From Lenzites betulinus (Eukaryota; Basidiomycota; Agaricomycetes; Polyporales; Polyporaceae), in assembly GCA_022264855.1 (NCBI GenBank), contig JABYQU010000019.1:1-64000 (forward strand): DNA of 64,000 bases, read 5' to 3'. A program made the position numbers and the translations under genes. Under the pieces are notes generated by a model. The model made no database searches, was not told the origin of the DNA, and saw only the letters and a list, made by a program, of their open reading frames with translations. Below are positions 10,925 to 23,719 of this stretch, one piece after another (within the stretch, counting starts at the first letter, position 1; every line of letters starts with the position of its first letter).

Positions 10925-11801
10925 ATGCCTCGCCAATCCCAACCCTCGGGCCTCCCTCACAAGCTGACGGCCCGCCAATACTGGGGGACTCGAAGCCGCG
11001 CCCCGCCCCGCCCACACGACCTCCTGGCAGTTCAAACACCGAGGCCTCCGTGCGAGCCCAAAACAGCCGCGGAGATCTGTGTCAGGGCCTTGTTTGAAGA
11101 GCTCCCGCTTGGGCTGAGCGTGTCGCTGTCGGAGGAGAACTTGAAGAACATAACTCTCACCGTAGCTGTGCGCGAGACACCGGTATGTACTGCAAGGACT
11201 TCCCATTAAATACTCGAATTGACCGTGCGAGGACAGGGACCACTCGACCGAGATGGTTTTTTCAAGGCCATGTCAACATATGAGCTCGTGCTTACTTTGG
11301 AGCCAGTCATGTTCATGCGTCGTCTGGAGGTCATATTAGATAGCTTTGTGGGCGACGAGGACATGGGAACTGCGCCGACCTGGCTTAGGCAGATCTCTCG
11401 GGCCCCAGGCTGGTCGGCACGCTATGTGCGCCAGTATCAGTGGATGATGCACCTAATCGCCTTCGTGACACTTAAACCCGGCGTGCTCGACGATGGAAAT
11501 GTACCTGTGTGGCTTGAGTTAGCTGAGTATATCGGAAGAATCAAGGTATGTGCAGTATAATTGCGCTGATAGTACAATGATGTTAACTCAGTCTGTGCTT
11601 GTACAGGCTGTGTTTGACGAAGCTGCCCGTCCTCGCGTGCCTCCGGAGCTCAGACCGCGCCCGCGCCCACGGCGTTCTGCAAATATGCTCGTCTCTCCAA
11701 TGGCGAGCTTGTCTCTGGAGGATGATACCATTGGCAAGGGTGGAGAGGACAAAACATCAGGTTTTGAGGCATCTACTACGGCGTTGGATGAGTCGGGATG
11801 A
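10925..11801 (+). CDS. Hypothetical protein, 253 aa
   Basis: Three exons: 10925-11182, 11237-11545 and 11607-11801 (253 aa), with canonical GT-AG introns of 54 and 61 nt in phase 0. The N-terminus (about 45 aa) is Pro/Arg-rich and disordered. The middle looks folded: TAAEICVRALFEELPLG, then MSTYELVLTLEPVMFMRRLEVILDSFVG and a Trp-rich segment APTWLRQISRAPGW. The C-terminus is basic (RPRPRPRR) then acidic. I do not recognise the family. It lies between the repeat array and the CACTA transposase on the same strand as the latter, so it could be cargo or a second gene of that element. Splice phases and codon structure support a real gene. Confidence 0.65.
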
Positions 11802-12117
11802 TACGATGTAGAGACAAAAATCCATGCAGTTTCCCATACGTGTTTGAAACGTTTGTGTGATGTGTGTAATCCGAGGAATAGACGATGGTGTGCGCTACTA
11901 TGTACTATCGGCGAGATTGAAGGTGAAGGCAACTGAAGTCTTATTGTCTCTGCGATGGCACGTATCCTAGGGTACCTACACATCGTCGACAATGCGGTTT
12001 ATATATCACTCCCGGCCCCTCCAGCCTTCGAATTCTCTCCCGCTGATTCACCTCTCACCGCCACGGTAGTAGCGCCCAAGTGCTTGAGTGTTCCCCATCG
12101 TACTCGAAACACAAGCC
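11802..12117. other. Upstream region of CACTA transposase
   Basis: A 316-bp gap that should contain the transposase promoter. A gtttatatatcac run at 11998-12010 is a plausible TATA element about 110 bp before the ATG at 12118. No coding potential was seen. Confidence 0.45.
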
Positions 12118-15100
12118 ATGCCTCCAGTACGTCTTCCTAGATTAATTGTCATCTAGTTGGTCGCAACTCAATAAATAATTCAGAAAGACCATGTGAATTG
12201 TTTCTGCTCGCGATGTGAGGGGGCCTGGCAGCCACGTTCGACACGAAACAGCCACTACCACGCAATGCGGCGTCAAGAACTCCGGTCAAGCATGGACAGA
12301 CTCCGAGTAGCACGGGGGCTTAGACAAGAGCGCACAAAATATGTCAGGTTGCAATCCCTAACCGAGTTGAATGATGGGATGAAAGAGGTGGGCCCGAACT
12401 TTGGCATGTCCGGTGAAGAACAGGTAGGTGGGGCCATGCCGCGGGGGTCCCTGCTCTGATGTACAAACATTAATATTTCTACCTTGTCCCGGTAGGAACA
12501 ACATTCCATGGGAGGATCCCAAGAAGAAACCTCGGGCTCGAGTAGCCTGACAAGCCAGCTGTCGGAGGCAATCACCGCCGGACCGCAGTCTTCGGTCGCA
12601 CGCATAGTCACCCCCTTCTGGGCGTCCATCTCCAATCCACTCACACCTTTGCCAGATCGACCCGATGCTTCTCCTACCCCCAATGTTCCCCACTCTCTCA
12701 CTGCCGTCACTGCTGGGAACCTTGTGTCACCTCCACACCATGTTCACGGCTCGCAGCCTGAACCTCACTCGCACTTGGACTCCAATTGTGCTGTGGAGGG
12801 AGTCGCCATCGAGACGGGTAGGTGACGTGCCAATGCTTATGGGCCTGTGTCTGACTTTGGAAACATTAGATCCTGCGCTCGTGGCCATGGATGATGGATG
12901 GGATGAATGCGGGGGTGACGACAGTGAGTTTGAACCTCCATCTCCGTCCGAGTCGATGACTCGGACACCGGGGAGTTCAACAGTCACGCCCTTGACTAGC
13001 GAGGGCACGTCTCACGCAAACACCTGCATTCCTCTCAACGCGGATGCCCTCGCAAACCTGGCTGAGCCTGATCCCTTTCTCACTTGGCGGAGTCCGGTCA
13101 CACGGAACGCAACTCAGAATGCCTTTGCTTTCGCCGGCAGTCACCCTATTCCCATCCTTGCTATGCTCCTTGTGTCGTGGCTCCATGTCGCTGCTCATCT
13201 CCCATTTCGCTTCTGTGATGCTATACTCACGGTGATTGGGTTTATGCTTGCAGAACTTGGCCAGGCCCGTCTCATCCCATCGCTTCGTACTACCCTTGGG
13301 AGCAGTCTCTCGCTTCTCCAACTTGATACTGACATCCACATATACCCAACATGTCCCGAATGCCTGGAGGTCTACCCGGAGAACGTTGGTGACAATGTCC
13401 ATGCATGCTGCGTCAAATGCGGTCATCCTTTGTTTAAAGTCGACTCCGAGGAAGCGCCTCAGGGAACCCGGCGGAGGGAAGCTCATCGACAGCGAGTCGC
13501 TCCCTATCTTCAAACGCCTGCACGGTCACTCACAGATCAACTCGCTGAGCTGCTTCAAGAGCCTGGGATGGAAGATGCGCTCACAGGATGGCGCAAGCGT
13601 AAGCGTTCATCGAGCATGTTTCGCGATTTTTTTGATGGCACCATTAGCCGTGAATTACTTGGACCGGACGGCAAGGCGTTCTTTCGACACGACCTGGAGG
13701 ATGATCCTGATGGAGAGATACGCATCGGGGTAGCCTTGGGTGTCGATTGGTATGTTCTTGTTCATTGCTATCTTTGTTCACCAACTCATTGTTTTCATAG
13801 GTTCTCGTATCTTCGTAGTCTAATTTCGCCATCGTATACCTCGTGCCCTATGTCTTTCAACATAGTCAACTTGCCTCCTTCTCTACGGTATGTCATTGCC
13901 GTCGTCGTGAATCCCCAATCTCAAAGCTCATCAACTCTCTGGCCCGGGTGTCGTGCCGTAACTTGAGCAGCTATCGTGCAAGCAACCTCCTCCTTTCGAT
14001 GATCATCCCCGGGCCAAAGGAATCAAATCCTGACCAAACTCAACGGTTTCTTCGAATCATAGTCGACGAACTGATCCGCCTATGGCGCGACGGGGTAGTG
14101 TTACCTACTGCCTCTCACCCAGCTGGGCGCCGCGTCCGAGTGATACTTGTAGGGGTGTTCTGTGATAAACCCGCCGCTCACAAGCTGGGGGGCTATGGCT
14201 CCCACACACACACGTTTTTTTGCACGCGTGACTGGATCTCTCAAGGGAAGAAAGCTATGAAGGAGGCATTCATGCGCAATGGTGAGTTCGATGCAATAGG
14301 TATAGACCGGAGGCGTGGAAGTCAGATTGTCATTAATCTAATATCCCCTATGCTTCGACCGTGACAGGGTTTCGTGAGCGAACAGATGAGCAGCACCGTG
14401 GCCTTATGGCGGATTACAAAGCTGCATCAACTTCTAATGCGCGCGAGGAGTTGGCATCAGCATACGCAACACGATGGTCCGAACTCTCACGTCTGCCATA
14501 CTTTCATTTCCAACGGATGATCGTAGTTGATCCTATGCACAATCTTTTCCTCGGTATGACCGATCTTGCATTATACGTGCTATTGCTAACATATTGCATG
14601 CAGGACTCGTGAAGACACACTTTTACCATATCTGGGTCCAACTGAGGATATTCCGGAGATCTCGGGAGATTCGTCGTATGCATGAGATTTTAGCTCAGGT
14701 AAGGTGATTCGACGCTCGCCATCTTGTGTAACGACACTCATCTGATATGAAATTCACAGGTTGTGTTACCTTCGAAGCTTGGCCGCCTGCCACGTTTGAT
14801 TGGGGAGCCTGCGGGAGGGTCTTTGACTGCGGATCAATGGCTGATCCTCGCGACCGTAGTTGGTCCACTGGCGGTACGTGACGCGCTCGTAGTACGTACT
14901 CATGCCATTGTCTGACGAGAGATTAGCTCCCAGACCTTTGGCAGGAGATCGCTCACTCCAATATTGCCAATGACTCGAATTTCTTCCAGATTCGACGTGA
15001 GGCAATACGTTCACGGGTTGCCCGACGGAAAGCCCAAGGCAGAGCGAAGAAGCGTGCACATGCCGTCGCACACAGGCACAAGGAAGCAGGGGCCCGTTTA

Positions 15101-16715
15101 GGCCCTGGTGCGCAAGCGCGTCGTTCTATGCGCATTCGCATACCAACAGAGAAGGCAAAGGTCAGTGCCCGAGGTCCTCAAATACAATGGACAGCGGGTT
15201 CTGTGATCTTGAGCATGTTAAATCTGATTGATCAGTGTATAGGATCTGATACTCGAGCCCGACGATGCTGGCGCTGAATTGGATGATGACGACAATGGAT
15301 GGGATGCTAGTGACGACGATGATGAGCACACTGCTAATGGCTTGTCGAAGGGGACGTACCTGCATGAGCGCGATCTGCTGACCTTCCTCAAACTATGCAG
15401 TGCTCTACGCCTCCTTCTCTCAGACACCATGACGGAGGAGCAAGTGGTTAAGGCAGATACACTGATCCGCGAATACTGCCAGGAGTTAGTTGAGGTGCGC
15501 ACAGCGACTCAGTCCAGCCGCTCCTTACTGTTTTAACTTGTGTCGTAGTACTGATGGTAGCCTGTTATAGCTCTACGGCGCAGATGTGATTCGTCCAAAT
15601 CATCATTATGCCACGCACACTCCTGAGTTTGTTCGCGACTACGGCCCGCTTCGCGGTTTCTGGACGTTCATCTTCGAGCGCCTTAACAAGATTTTGAAAG
15701 GCTATCATACAAATAACCACGATGGCGGCGAGATTGAGTGTACATTCTTCAGGGAGTACTGTCGTGCAGGAAGGCTGCAGCGGTTGGTAAGTCGTTCGCA
15801 CTCCGTGACATATTTAAGCTCATATCTTTCTACTACCAGCTCGCTGAGGGCCTTCGACAGCCCATCGGTACAATGATGCACCAAAGCTGCTCCGCCATGC
15901 GGGACGCAGTTGTGGATGGTCGAGGAACATTGCAGCAGCTCACAGAGGAGCTGGAAGAGGTGTATAACGATGGCATGTGAACTATCCGTTCGCTTTTTAT
16001 CCCAGATTACTGACCATCTAGTCTCAGAAAACATCCTGCTCTCGTTCAGCCCTCGCTCTTCTTCCGAGCGACTCAGTCCCCCAGTCTACTACGCGCTTCT
16101 TGGGTTTATGCAAGCACGCTACCCTCTGCAGGGTTACCATTCAGAGATTGCACTAGCGCCTCGTCCTGGAGCTCTTATGCTCAAGAACATCGCTACATTC
16201 TTCGACTATGTGGTTATTGGTAGCTCCCGCTACTATGCGGCGAGTCGCTGTACGGATGACCACAACTCTTATGCCCTCATCCATACAACCGAGGCGGGTG
16301 CCACATGGGTTGGACGTATAGAGTACATTGTACTGTATGACGGCGTTCCGGGACCAGTCGGGCGTGAAATGTTTGCGTATGTTCATTGGCTACGACCTGC
16401 AGCTGTCTCGTTCTCGGGCACCCCGTGGGAGCACTGGTACGTCTTTGCAAATCTATTGTGCTCTGGTACTGAATCGATCTTCGCTGCCATTACAGTGCAA
16501 ACACATTCATGTTACAGCTGTGGGAAGTCGATCAATACCTAGACCCCGCACTGGAGCCTGCACCCAGTGCCATTGTCGCTCTCTCTGATATTCTCTCACC
16601 GATTGCTTACTACACTGCGAACATCCACCAGCGACGCCGCTACATCACTATGCCCGTCTCTCGCAATGTACGTTGGCTTCGACTGATTGATACTGGCACC
16701 CTTGCATCGAACTAA
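12118..16715 (+). CDS. CACTA (En/Spm) Tnp2-like transposase
   Basis: Fifteen exons: 12118-12126, 12184-12423, 12496-12817, 12870-13749, 13801-13887, 13971-14281, 14368-14553, 14604-14698, 14760-14873, 14927-15160, 15243-15494, 15571-15786, 15840-15959, 16006-16436 and 16496-16715 (1,238 aa, every junction in phase). The N-terminus has CFCSRCEGAW, a short Cys motif typical of these proteins. Then come YPTCPECLEVYP with a second Cys pair, CPMSFNIVNLPPSLRYR, IIPGPKESN, ILVGVFCDKPAAHKLGGYGSH, RWSELSRLPYF, IVVDPMHNLFLGLVK and GFWTFIFERLNKILKGYHTN. All match agaricomycete Tnp2-like transposases (Transposase_21 type), which cut and rejoin CACTA ends. The first exon encodes only M-P-P. No stop or frameshift was found. 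The 3' end faces the companion gene with 82 bp between stops, as in two-gene CACTA elements. Confidence 0.92.
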
Positions 16716-16797
16716 CACTCTGCTACGGGCTCAATCTAGCCCATTCAATTCTCGACACAATCTAGACAATGATATTATTAATATTCCGCAATATTAT

Positions 16798-19306
16798 CTA
16801 CGCCAACTCCTCATCATCGATCTCGTCAAAGTCGGTTGTCTCCACCTTCTCCATCCACTCCTGGTCCAGCTCCGGCAGTAAGTCCATCGGAAGTTCAAGA
16901 TCGAAGATCGTAAATGTCGAGGGGCACGGGCCCGCAGCCTTGTACAGCTGCGTATGCTCATTTGTCTCCTTTGCCCATTTCCGACTAATGCATTCCTTGT
17001 AGATGGGACGGCGATGTTTGTCCTCGCGAGGAAGGTCGAGCGCGTTCACGGCCGGCCCCCGAAATCTGTCAAACTGCTGATTCCGGTTAATGGTAATGCT
17101 GCGCCACGTACGCACTGCGGCGCGCAATTCCTCAAGGTAAGTGTCGTGTTCCGCAGGTGTGAAGTCCTCTGTTGACTCTTCATCGAGCTCGTCGCCCCGC
17201 TCCGCTTGGAAGCGTCCAAAGACTGCGAGGATCAGATACAGCATTCGCATCTAGTTCATCAACACCGTTAGCATAGTCTCCGAATCATGTCGACGCAAAA
17301 CTCACCTTCCGACTCTTCCAGCGCAATGTTCGTAACTCCAGAGCGTGCCTGCCTGCACCTGCCTTCCTTCGCTCCTCGTCTCGAGTCTGCTGATCGCCAT
17401 CGCCATTCCCGCTGTCCTCAGAACTCTGCCAAGGAGAAATAACAAGTTCTTCGACACCCTCGGTCGCGCCCCTTCCAAACACCTTGCGAAAAGGCTGCAT
17501 GCCCTCACGCAGGATATTAGTGCGCTATTAATTTGGTAAGTCACGTTCGGCACCTCAGATGCAGGACATACGGACTCACACGACGGCGACGCTGGTAATG
17601 TTTGTCCACTTGCAGCTTTTTCTCATACTTTGCCTTCGCCTCCTCGCTGTGGTCGGCATGATAACGTCTACGAAGACTTCGAAAGTACGTGTGCGCTGCC
17701 TTGATGATGAGCTCATCGTTCTCAGTGAGCTCGCTAGGGAGCTCGTGCTTTATGCCTGCCACCATACGACGTCGCTGAGTAAGGACATTCATCGTTCATG
17801 AGTGTAACCGGCTTACCTCCTTTCTCGCGAATAAGATCTCGGACCGCAGTGATGAACTCAAGGTTCACGCCAACATCCACACGGGCGTCCCACTCAGGGT
17901 TGTACCAGCGCGTCTTCCCATCTGGTGCATACCGAGCTTCGACCCCGGGAGCAAGCGGGTTGGGAAGCGCAACGTGTAATTTCTTACGCTGTGACCCCAA
18001 TGCTCGTTCAAGCCCCATCAGCGCGTACATCTCATGCTGGACGGCTCTCTATGAAGCAGGTGAGTTCGTCGCAGCCTTGGCAATTGCTGCGCCTCCATTT
18101 ACTCACCACTAGGATGTTCGGCACCTTGCCTCCCTTAGTACGACTCCGCTTATACTGCCTTTCGAGCCCTGCAAGTGCTTTCTTTACCATTTGTTCCGCC
18201 TGGGCCTTGGCTAGGCGTTTTACCTCGGCTTTCTCCGCCGCTGTCAACACTCCGCTCTCACCATCCTGTGAGCCTCCAGCACCCGATCGAACATCGTGTT
18301 CACCATCTGATGTCGCAGAGTCTACTGGTCGCTCATCCTCAGATAAGGTCTCATGGCGGCGACGTCGCCCTGCAAGTCCTTGGCTCGTCGTCCCCTGATC
18401 TGCAGGGAGAAGGTCCGTTGCCTGGCCTGCCGATATCTCAGAAAACGGTGTCGGACCCCGCAAAGCTGGGTCGATGACTGCATCTGAAAGCGCTGGCTGT
18501 GGTCCTCGCCAAGTGCCTGATGAGGTAGTCGCAGGGTCCATGAATCACAGTCAGTCCATTCAGCCTCATCTGATCGAGAAACTGTAGCTCACCCGCCATC
18601 GCATGTCTTTCACCCCTAGACGTCGTCCTCAATGCCTCCTGGTGACCCACGGCAGCGTTCGCGCTATCGATCGTTCCTGGACCCCACGCCGGTGACAGCG
18701 GCACACCTTGGCCATGACTCGCGCCCATACCGCCTGCTACACCCCGAGTGCGTCCCAACAGCGCTGGGCTGCTCGAATTCGTCGTTCCAGAGGACACTTC
18801 TGTACCAATCATCACCGTAAGTTTCCTCATCATTGACGCTACTAGGAAGCCAGGCAGGTTTGCTCACCCGGATATTCCGTCGCCGCCATTCCTCCGTTCC
18901 TATCATTTGTGCCAACAAACGGCCCGGGTGTCTGCTGCATACCACGGCGTTACAGCCTGACCCCCTCTACTGCATCAGGTAGCGACTGTGCATACATTAC
19001 CAGAGTTTACTTGTAGGATCGACAGCAAACTCATTGCAGCTTGCATATCCACCCCTGGGGGCAAGGAGATGAACGGGCTCGAGCCGGCGGTGGGTCCCTG
19101 TGCCAAATGAATATGTGAGCACACCGCTGTCTAGCTGTACATCATATTCACTGCATACATACCATACTTACAGGGTCTCTGGTCCGGCTACTGCTACCGG
19201 GCGCTGCGTCGGGTGTCCACACCGGGGTTGGGAGTCTGCCAGTGGGTGTCTCCGTCTGCGGCGACTCGCGGTGAGTTAAAGCTTGTTGAGATTGGTACAG
19301 TGACAT
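16798..19306 (-). CDS. CACTA-element companion protein (unknown function)
   Basis: Nine exons: 19306-19172, 19097-19011, 18934-18868, 18799-18593, 18516-18107, 18048-17817, 17755-17580, 17524-17306 and 17250-16798 (661 aa, in phase). The N-terminal ~300 aa are Ser/Thr/Pro/Gly-rich and disordered, with GRRRRHETLSEDE. A Lys/Arg coiled segment (AAEKAEVKRLAKAQAEQMVKKALAGL) leads to the folded C-terminal half: NILVRAVQHEMYALMGL, ARYAPDGKTRWYNPEW, VREKGG-like IREKGGIKHELPSEL, a YHADHSEEAKAKYEKK helix and LELRTLRWKSRK. The C-terminus is acidic. No enzyme motif was seen. Convergent placement next to the Tnp2 gene suggests the second, DNA-binding-type protein of the element (the role TnpA plays in plants), but this is inference. 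The intron between exons 6 and 7 needs the later of two AG acceptors; the first would bring a stop. Confidence 0.75.
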
Positions 19307-20740
19307 GACAGTTTAACGTTCACAGACGACGCAGCGGATCGAGCAAGCGGCTCGCCGCGGATCCTCCACTTAAATACGTGCAAGCTGCCCCCGAGAACAC
19401 TCGTCACGGCCCCCTGGTAGTGAGTCTCATCTCGCCCTCTGGTAGCCAGGCAACTTCGGTCTAATTGATTGAGCCCTGAGCGCCGCCCCGAGCGTGACAA
19501 ATACGGCGGATTCGTTCGTACGCCCTCGTGTTCCGCGCCCGACACCGTCGTCGCACTATAGGCCTTACTATACATCACCCTTTGCGCTTTACTGGCGAAC
19601 TCAAGGCCGTCGGTTTTGTTCTATACTGTTGTCCTGCGCTGCTGTATCTCTCCATGATATGGATCATTATGTGCATCTCATTCCATTCTGCTTATGCTCG
19701 GATTGGGCGCCTCCCGCCGTAACCCTAGCCTGGATAATGTGAGCATGCGTTGATGTGTCGATACGGCCCATCCAGCGTCGAAACGCGCATCGGAGACTGC
19801 CCGATATGTGTTCGCCCGCAAATCTCGAATATTCTACATGATGTATCGAAGATCGTCCCATTGGTACGACGCCCGTAGTGATCACGCGCGACACCGGTGA
19901 CGCAATGTTTCACACATATCCACATTCGACTAGCTCTAATCTCATCCTTCGTCGATGCGCGTGGTGAATTCAGCGACGTACGGGCATCTCCAAGGAATGC
20001 GACATGAGATAGCCGCCGGTTGCTACGCCTTGCGCACCCGCCGTACCCTCATCATATCCGCAGATGTCGATTTTGCACTAAACGCAGTGAGTATTTGAGA
20101 TTTCAACTACCATCTCTCGGACCTTGTACGTTGTGCGTATTTGCATCACGTATTCACGCAACAATAGGCCATCGATACTGGTACCATGACGTGCGCCGGC
20201 GCAAGTCGAGAAGCAGCCACGCTTCCCGCTCTTGTTCTTTGCAACAATTGTGGGTAGACATGCCGACCAAGTTGCTACCGCTTCCGAGTCGAACCACTCT
20301 GTATCGCCTCTGCACCTCGTGTACCAATCTACTGGGAATCACTAGCATGTTGGTTCCACGCGTCGCCCTACAGATCCCTCTCGGTTTGGCGCAAAGGCTT
20401 TGATGATATAGCGACCGAATGACAAAGATCTCGCATACCGCATGTCCGCATGAGAGACTTGCCATCGCGATAGTCAACGTGATCTCACGTACTAGCCATA
20501 CACCAACTCCCAAGAGGGCACATCCACGTCAGGTCCGCTGCTTGAAATAATGCAAGATAAGAGAATTGTCATCGGCACACAGGTACAAAGCAGACACATG
20601 AGGTGGACAGTCAGAGCAACGTAGCAGCGGTGATAATAAGTCGTAGGAAACCGCGAACGGTTTCTGATATGGCATGGGCTTCAACACACCGTCCTATATA
20701 TGGCATTGATCTTGACAAAGCCAATATATTAGAACTGGAG
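19307..20740. other. Intergenic, no gene recognised
   Basis: About 1.4 kb between the companion gene and the kinase relic. Scattered open frames of 60-130 codons are present on both strands, but none has consistent splice sites or a recognisable motif. It should contain the companion's promoter and, if the CACTA element is complete, its right end, which I could not identify. Confidence 0.4.
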
Positions 20741-21453
20741 TCACGGTGCGCACAGCAGGAGACTTACAAGAGAATAGATGCTGCGTAAAACTCTGACAGG
20801 AAAGATAGAGTCGCGCGGTTGCAAGTTCCAATTCCGGTACAGTGCTGGCACGCTCCTGCGGATCGATTTGAACTGCCGATAGGCTTGTTCTGCGGTCGGG
20901 CGCTGCGCCGGGTTCTTGTGGACCATCTGGTTCATAAGAGGTTCTAAGAACGTGAGATTGGAGTAACACTACTCAAGATGAGTCCGAGGATGTAACTTCA
21001 TTTAAGACAGACAGGCTCGAACCATGACGCACACTGGCATTGTGAAATACACCTCGAATGAGATTGCCAATCAGAAATATGTCCAGCTTGAATGGGTCGT
21101 AGGGCACGTCATCCGATAATTCCGGGGGCTCGCGGTCAAGACCTAATGTTCCTGTGACGAGTCGCGGCGATTCAGAGGTGAAACGTGTTGACATGCCGAA
21201 GTCGATGAAGTAGTAGTTGATAGGGACACCTGCACGCGAAAGTACTGGAGCGAGTCCTGAAACGTCAGGAAGACTGGTGCGAGAGACCGGATGAAATCCT
21301 AGAGGGAAGAGCGCAGTGGCGTCCATCATGACATTTTTGAATGCGCAATCCCTGGGGAGAGACGACATGCGAATCTTCAGTAAGATATCACCATCAAAAC
21401 GTCAAAACACTATACCGATGAGCGATTCCATGGTCATGGATGAACTCCAACCC
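20741..21453 (-). pseudogene. Protein kinase-like gene, C-lobe only
   Basis: Exon pieces 21453-21416 and 21351-~21010, then a frame ending at 20741, encode the C-lobe of a basidiomycete-type protein kinase. The catalytic loop is HRDCAFKNVMMD (HRD..N, split by a 64-nt intron). The Mg-binding motif is YYFIDFGMSTRF (DFG), followed by TGTLGLDREPPELS and DPFKLDIFLIGN. The C-terminal end has NQMVHKNPAQRPTAEQA. The N-lobe (glycine-rich loop, Lys, helix C) is missing: upstream of 21453 only intron-like sequence remains before retroelement sequence begins near 21.5 kb. The junction between the second and third pieces is not cleanly resolved by GT-AG rules. This is most simply a kinase gene cut by the retroelement insertion. 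Confidence 0.7.
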
Positions 21454-21508
21454 CTGTGAATTATATTATTGTGTTATTGATCATACGAGTGACACTGGCG
21501 CAAGACAA

Positions 21509-21833
21509 ATGTAAGGAGCGCGTATCCTGCGCTCCTACAGGATCCTTTAGTTGTGCGAAACGCACAACTAAAATATACGGAATCGGACAATACGTACACG
21601 CGCGCATATTAGCGCGCGGATAGCCGCATGTATGTAATGCCACCACGTACGGTGTCCCGAGTGTTCGGAACTCGGGCGCCTGGTGGAGGGTAAGTCCTTA
21701 CTACCCTCCACCATCCCTACGAGTACGCCGAGCCCAAATACGAGCCCGGACCAGAGTACCCAAGGGATAGGAGCCCAGTAAGGCACCTACCCCGTCATTC
21801 TTACACTTTTTTACTCTCCGTGATACTTACACG
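21509..21833 (+). repeat. Putative 5' LTR of Ty3-type element
   Basis: The stretch begins tgtaaggagcgcg and holds short palindromes (ggagcgcgtatcctgcgctcc, tagttgtgcgaaacgcacaacta, gtcccgagtgttcggaactcggg). It ends near cttaca, and a gag-type ORF starts 78 bp later. These are LTR-like features in the right place. A ggggctcgacg run at 21843-21853 could be a primer-binding site. The 3' LTR is not in the window, so the borders are guesses. Confidence 0.4.
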
Positions 21834-21910
21834 CCCATATTTGGGGCTCGACGTTACCACGTCATCAATCATCAACAACATCTGCCATAAACAACTCGAC
21901 ATCCTTCCAA

Positions 21911-23719
21911 ATGGAAGAATCCGCGCCAGGTTCCGGAAGCAAGCGGCCGAGTAGGCCTAATTCCCCCCCGCGAGCTTCTTCCCTCCCGCCACGCACTGAT
22001 ATCGGTGCTGGCGTGCCACGTCGCAACACCCCCCCCGTGCCAGTGTACTCACACCCACATGCGGGCGCGCGACGGACTCGGAACGTAATTTCGCGTTCCG
22101 AGAATGTAAACGTGCCGGTCGAGACGACCGTACGCCCCGCAGCGAACGCTTCTTGTGCGCCGTCAAGAGCTCACTTGCATACGAGTGTTATGCCCCCTCC
22201 AGTGACTCGGACAGGCCCGCCGTCTATGCGCGCGGATTCCCCGTCATTGGAATACGTCAGCCAACCACGTAGTATCGTGGTTGGCTCAGTACGAGGCCCG
22301 GAATCGCCGCGGCCAGCGGCGAGTCAATTGCCGAGGTCAGCAAGTAGGAGTTCCCAGCTGTCGCTAGACTCGAAAGGTCTAGCGAAAGTCAGCAAACGGT
22401 GGCAAGGAGTTCGCGACCGACATCGTCGCGACTCCATTGCCCCATCAACCTCGCTCGAGCTGCTCAGCGCGCTTCAGCGGTCTGCAACCCGGTTCCGTGA
22501 ATTACGGAACCAGATATTGGACGCAGAAGACGAGCTGGCTGGCCACATTACCGGCCTGACCATATTACATGGATCCGAAGGGCATGGACAGAATAGGTCC
22601 GAAATGGACAGCGATGTCGAGCCGCCAGCAGGTGAAGCTGCTGGCGACGAACACGAGGTCGAAGACGAGCTACTCGGATACGAGTCAGCCCCAGATCTCG
22701 AGGCGGAAATGGACGAACAGCGTCGCTGGGAAGCCAGCCGGCGCGAACGACTGAAGAGGGCTGGACTCAGTGAATCCGACATAGAACGTAGACGTTCGCA
22801 GCCGGCGTTTGAGTCGACACCGAGACCTATCGGTCAAGGCGGAGCATCGAATGCGATGCCTCGCTGGAACGTAGTGTTCGACCCGGAGGAACCGCGTTAC
22901 GGTTCCATATCCAGGGCGAACGCCTGGCCAGACGCGGCCGCGCCTCTTACCAGAGGCCTGAATGCCGCGGGAGTTACGGGCCCTACGCTTCCTCCTGCAA
23001 TGCCAGGACTACAACCTCGTCGGTCGATGGCCCCCTCAGCCATGGGCGGGATGCACTACGCCCGCCCCGATAATGAGCGTGATGCCAACACGGCACATGA
23101 TGTACCTGAATTGGCGTATACGGGTCCCAGTCCTATCGCGCGAGATAGTTTTGGCGTCCAGCGATTGCTGGACATGATTGAGGAGATGGTAAGCGAAGAG
23201 GCTACCTCTCCTCCCCCAGCCTATCTCAAGATGTCCAAGTTGCCGCCGCCGAAATCGTACGACGGCAAAGACAATCTGGACGAGTTCAAGCTGTGGCTCC
23301 GCGGACTGCTGGAGTATTTCCATACTCTCCGCATCACCGGAGACAGCATGGATGCAGACAGGTTACGTCTGCTCAGCTCGAGTCTCACGGACGAGGCGGC
23401 GTTGTGGTTTTACAACACGGTGCAGTCCACTTCTCGCGAGAAGAGAAACTGGCTCTTCTCCGAGGCCGTAATCGGGCTGTTCCGCCGGTTTATCCATCGG
23501 GATAATTACCTCTACGCGGCCCAGCAATTTGAACGTCTGAAATACGACGCTAGCAAGGGAGGAGTAGCCGCTCTGTATGAACGGCTACTATACATATCCG
23601 ACAGGATGTGGGAGCGCCCTTCACGATACCAGATGAGGACCAAGTTCCTTGACGCACTGCCCGATGATACGGTAAGAGGTGCTCTGACGGCCGATAGCCG
23701 AGGGGCAGAGGACGTCTAG
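21911..23719 (+). pseudogene. gag: Ty3/gypsy-type gag, truncated
   Basis: A single open frame of 602 codons starting at an ATG after the putative LTR. Residues 1-~430 are Pro/Ser/Arg-rich with an Arg/Glu segment (RRWEASRRERLKRAGLSESD). Residues ~440-590 form a Retrotrans_gag-type domain: PPKSYDGKDNLDEFKLWLRGL, DRLRLLSSSLTDEAALWFYNT, NWLFSEAVIGLFRRFIHRDN, AALYERLLYISDRM and RTKFLDALPDD. The last ~17 codons and the stop are not gag: they lie inside the left terminal inverted repeat of the element starting at 23670. The zinc knuckle and all of pol (protease, reverse transcriptase, RNase H, integrase) are absent. It is therefore a broken 5' half, intact up to the junction. Confidence 0.85.
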
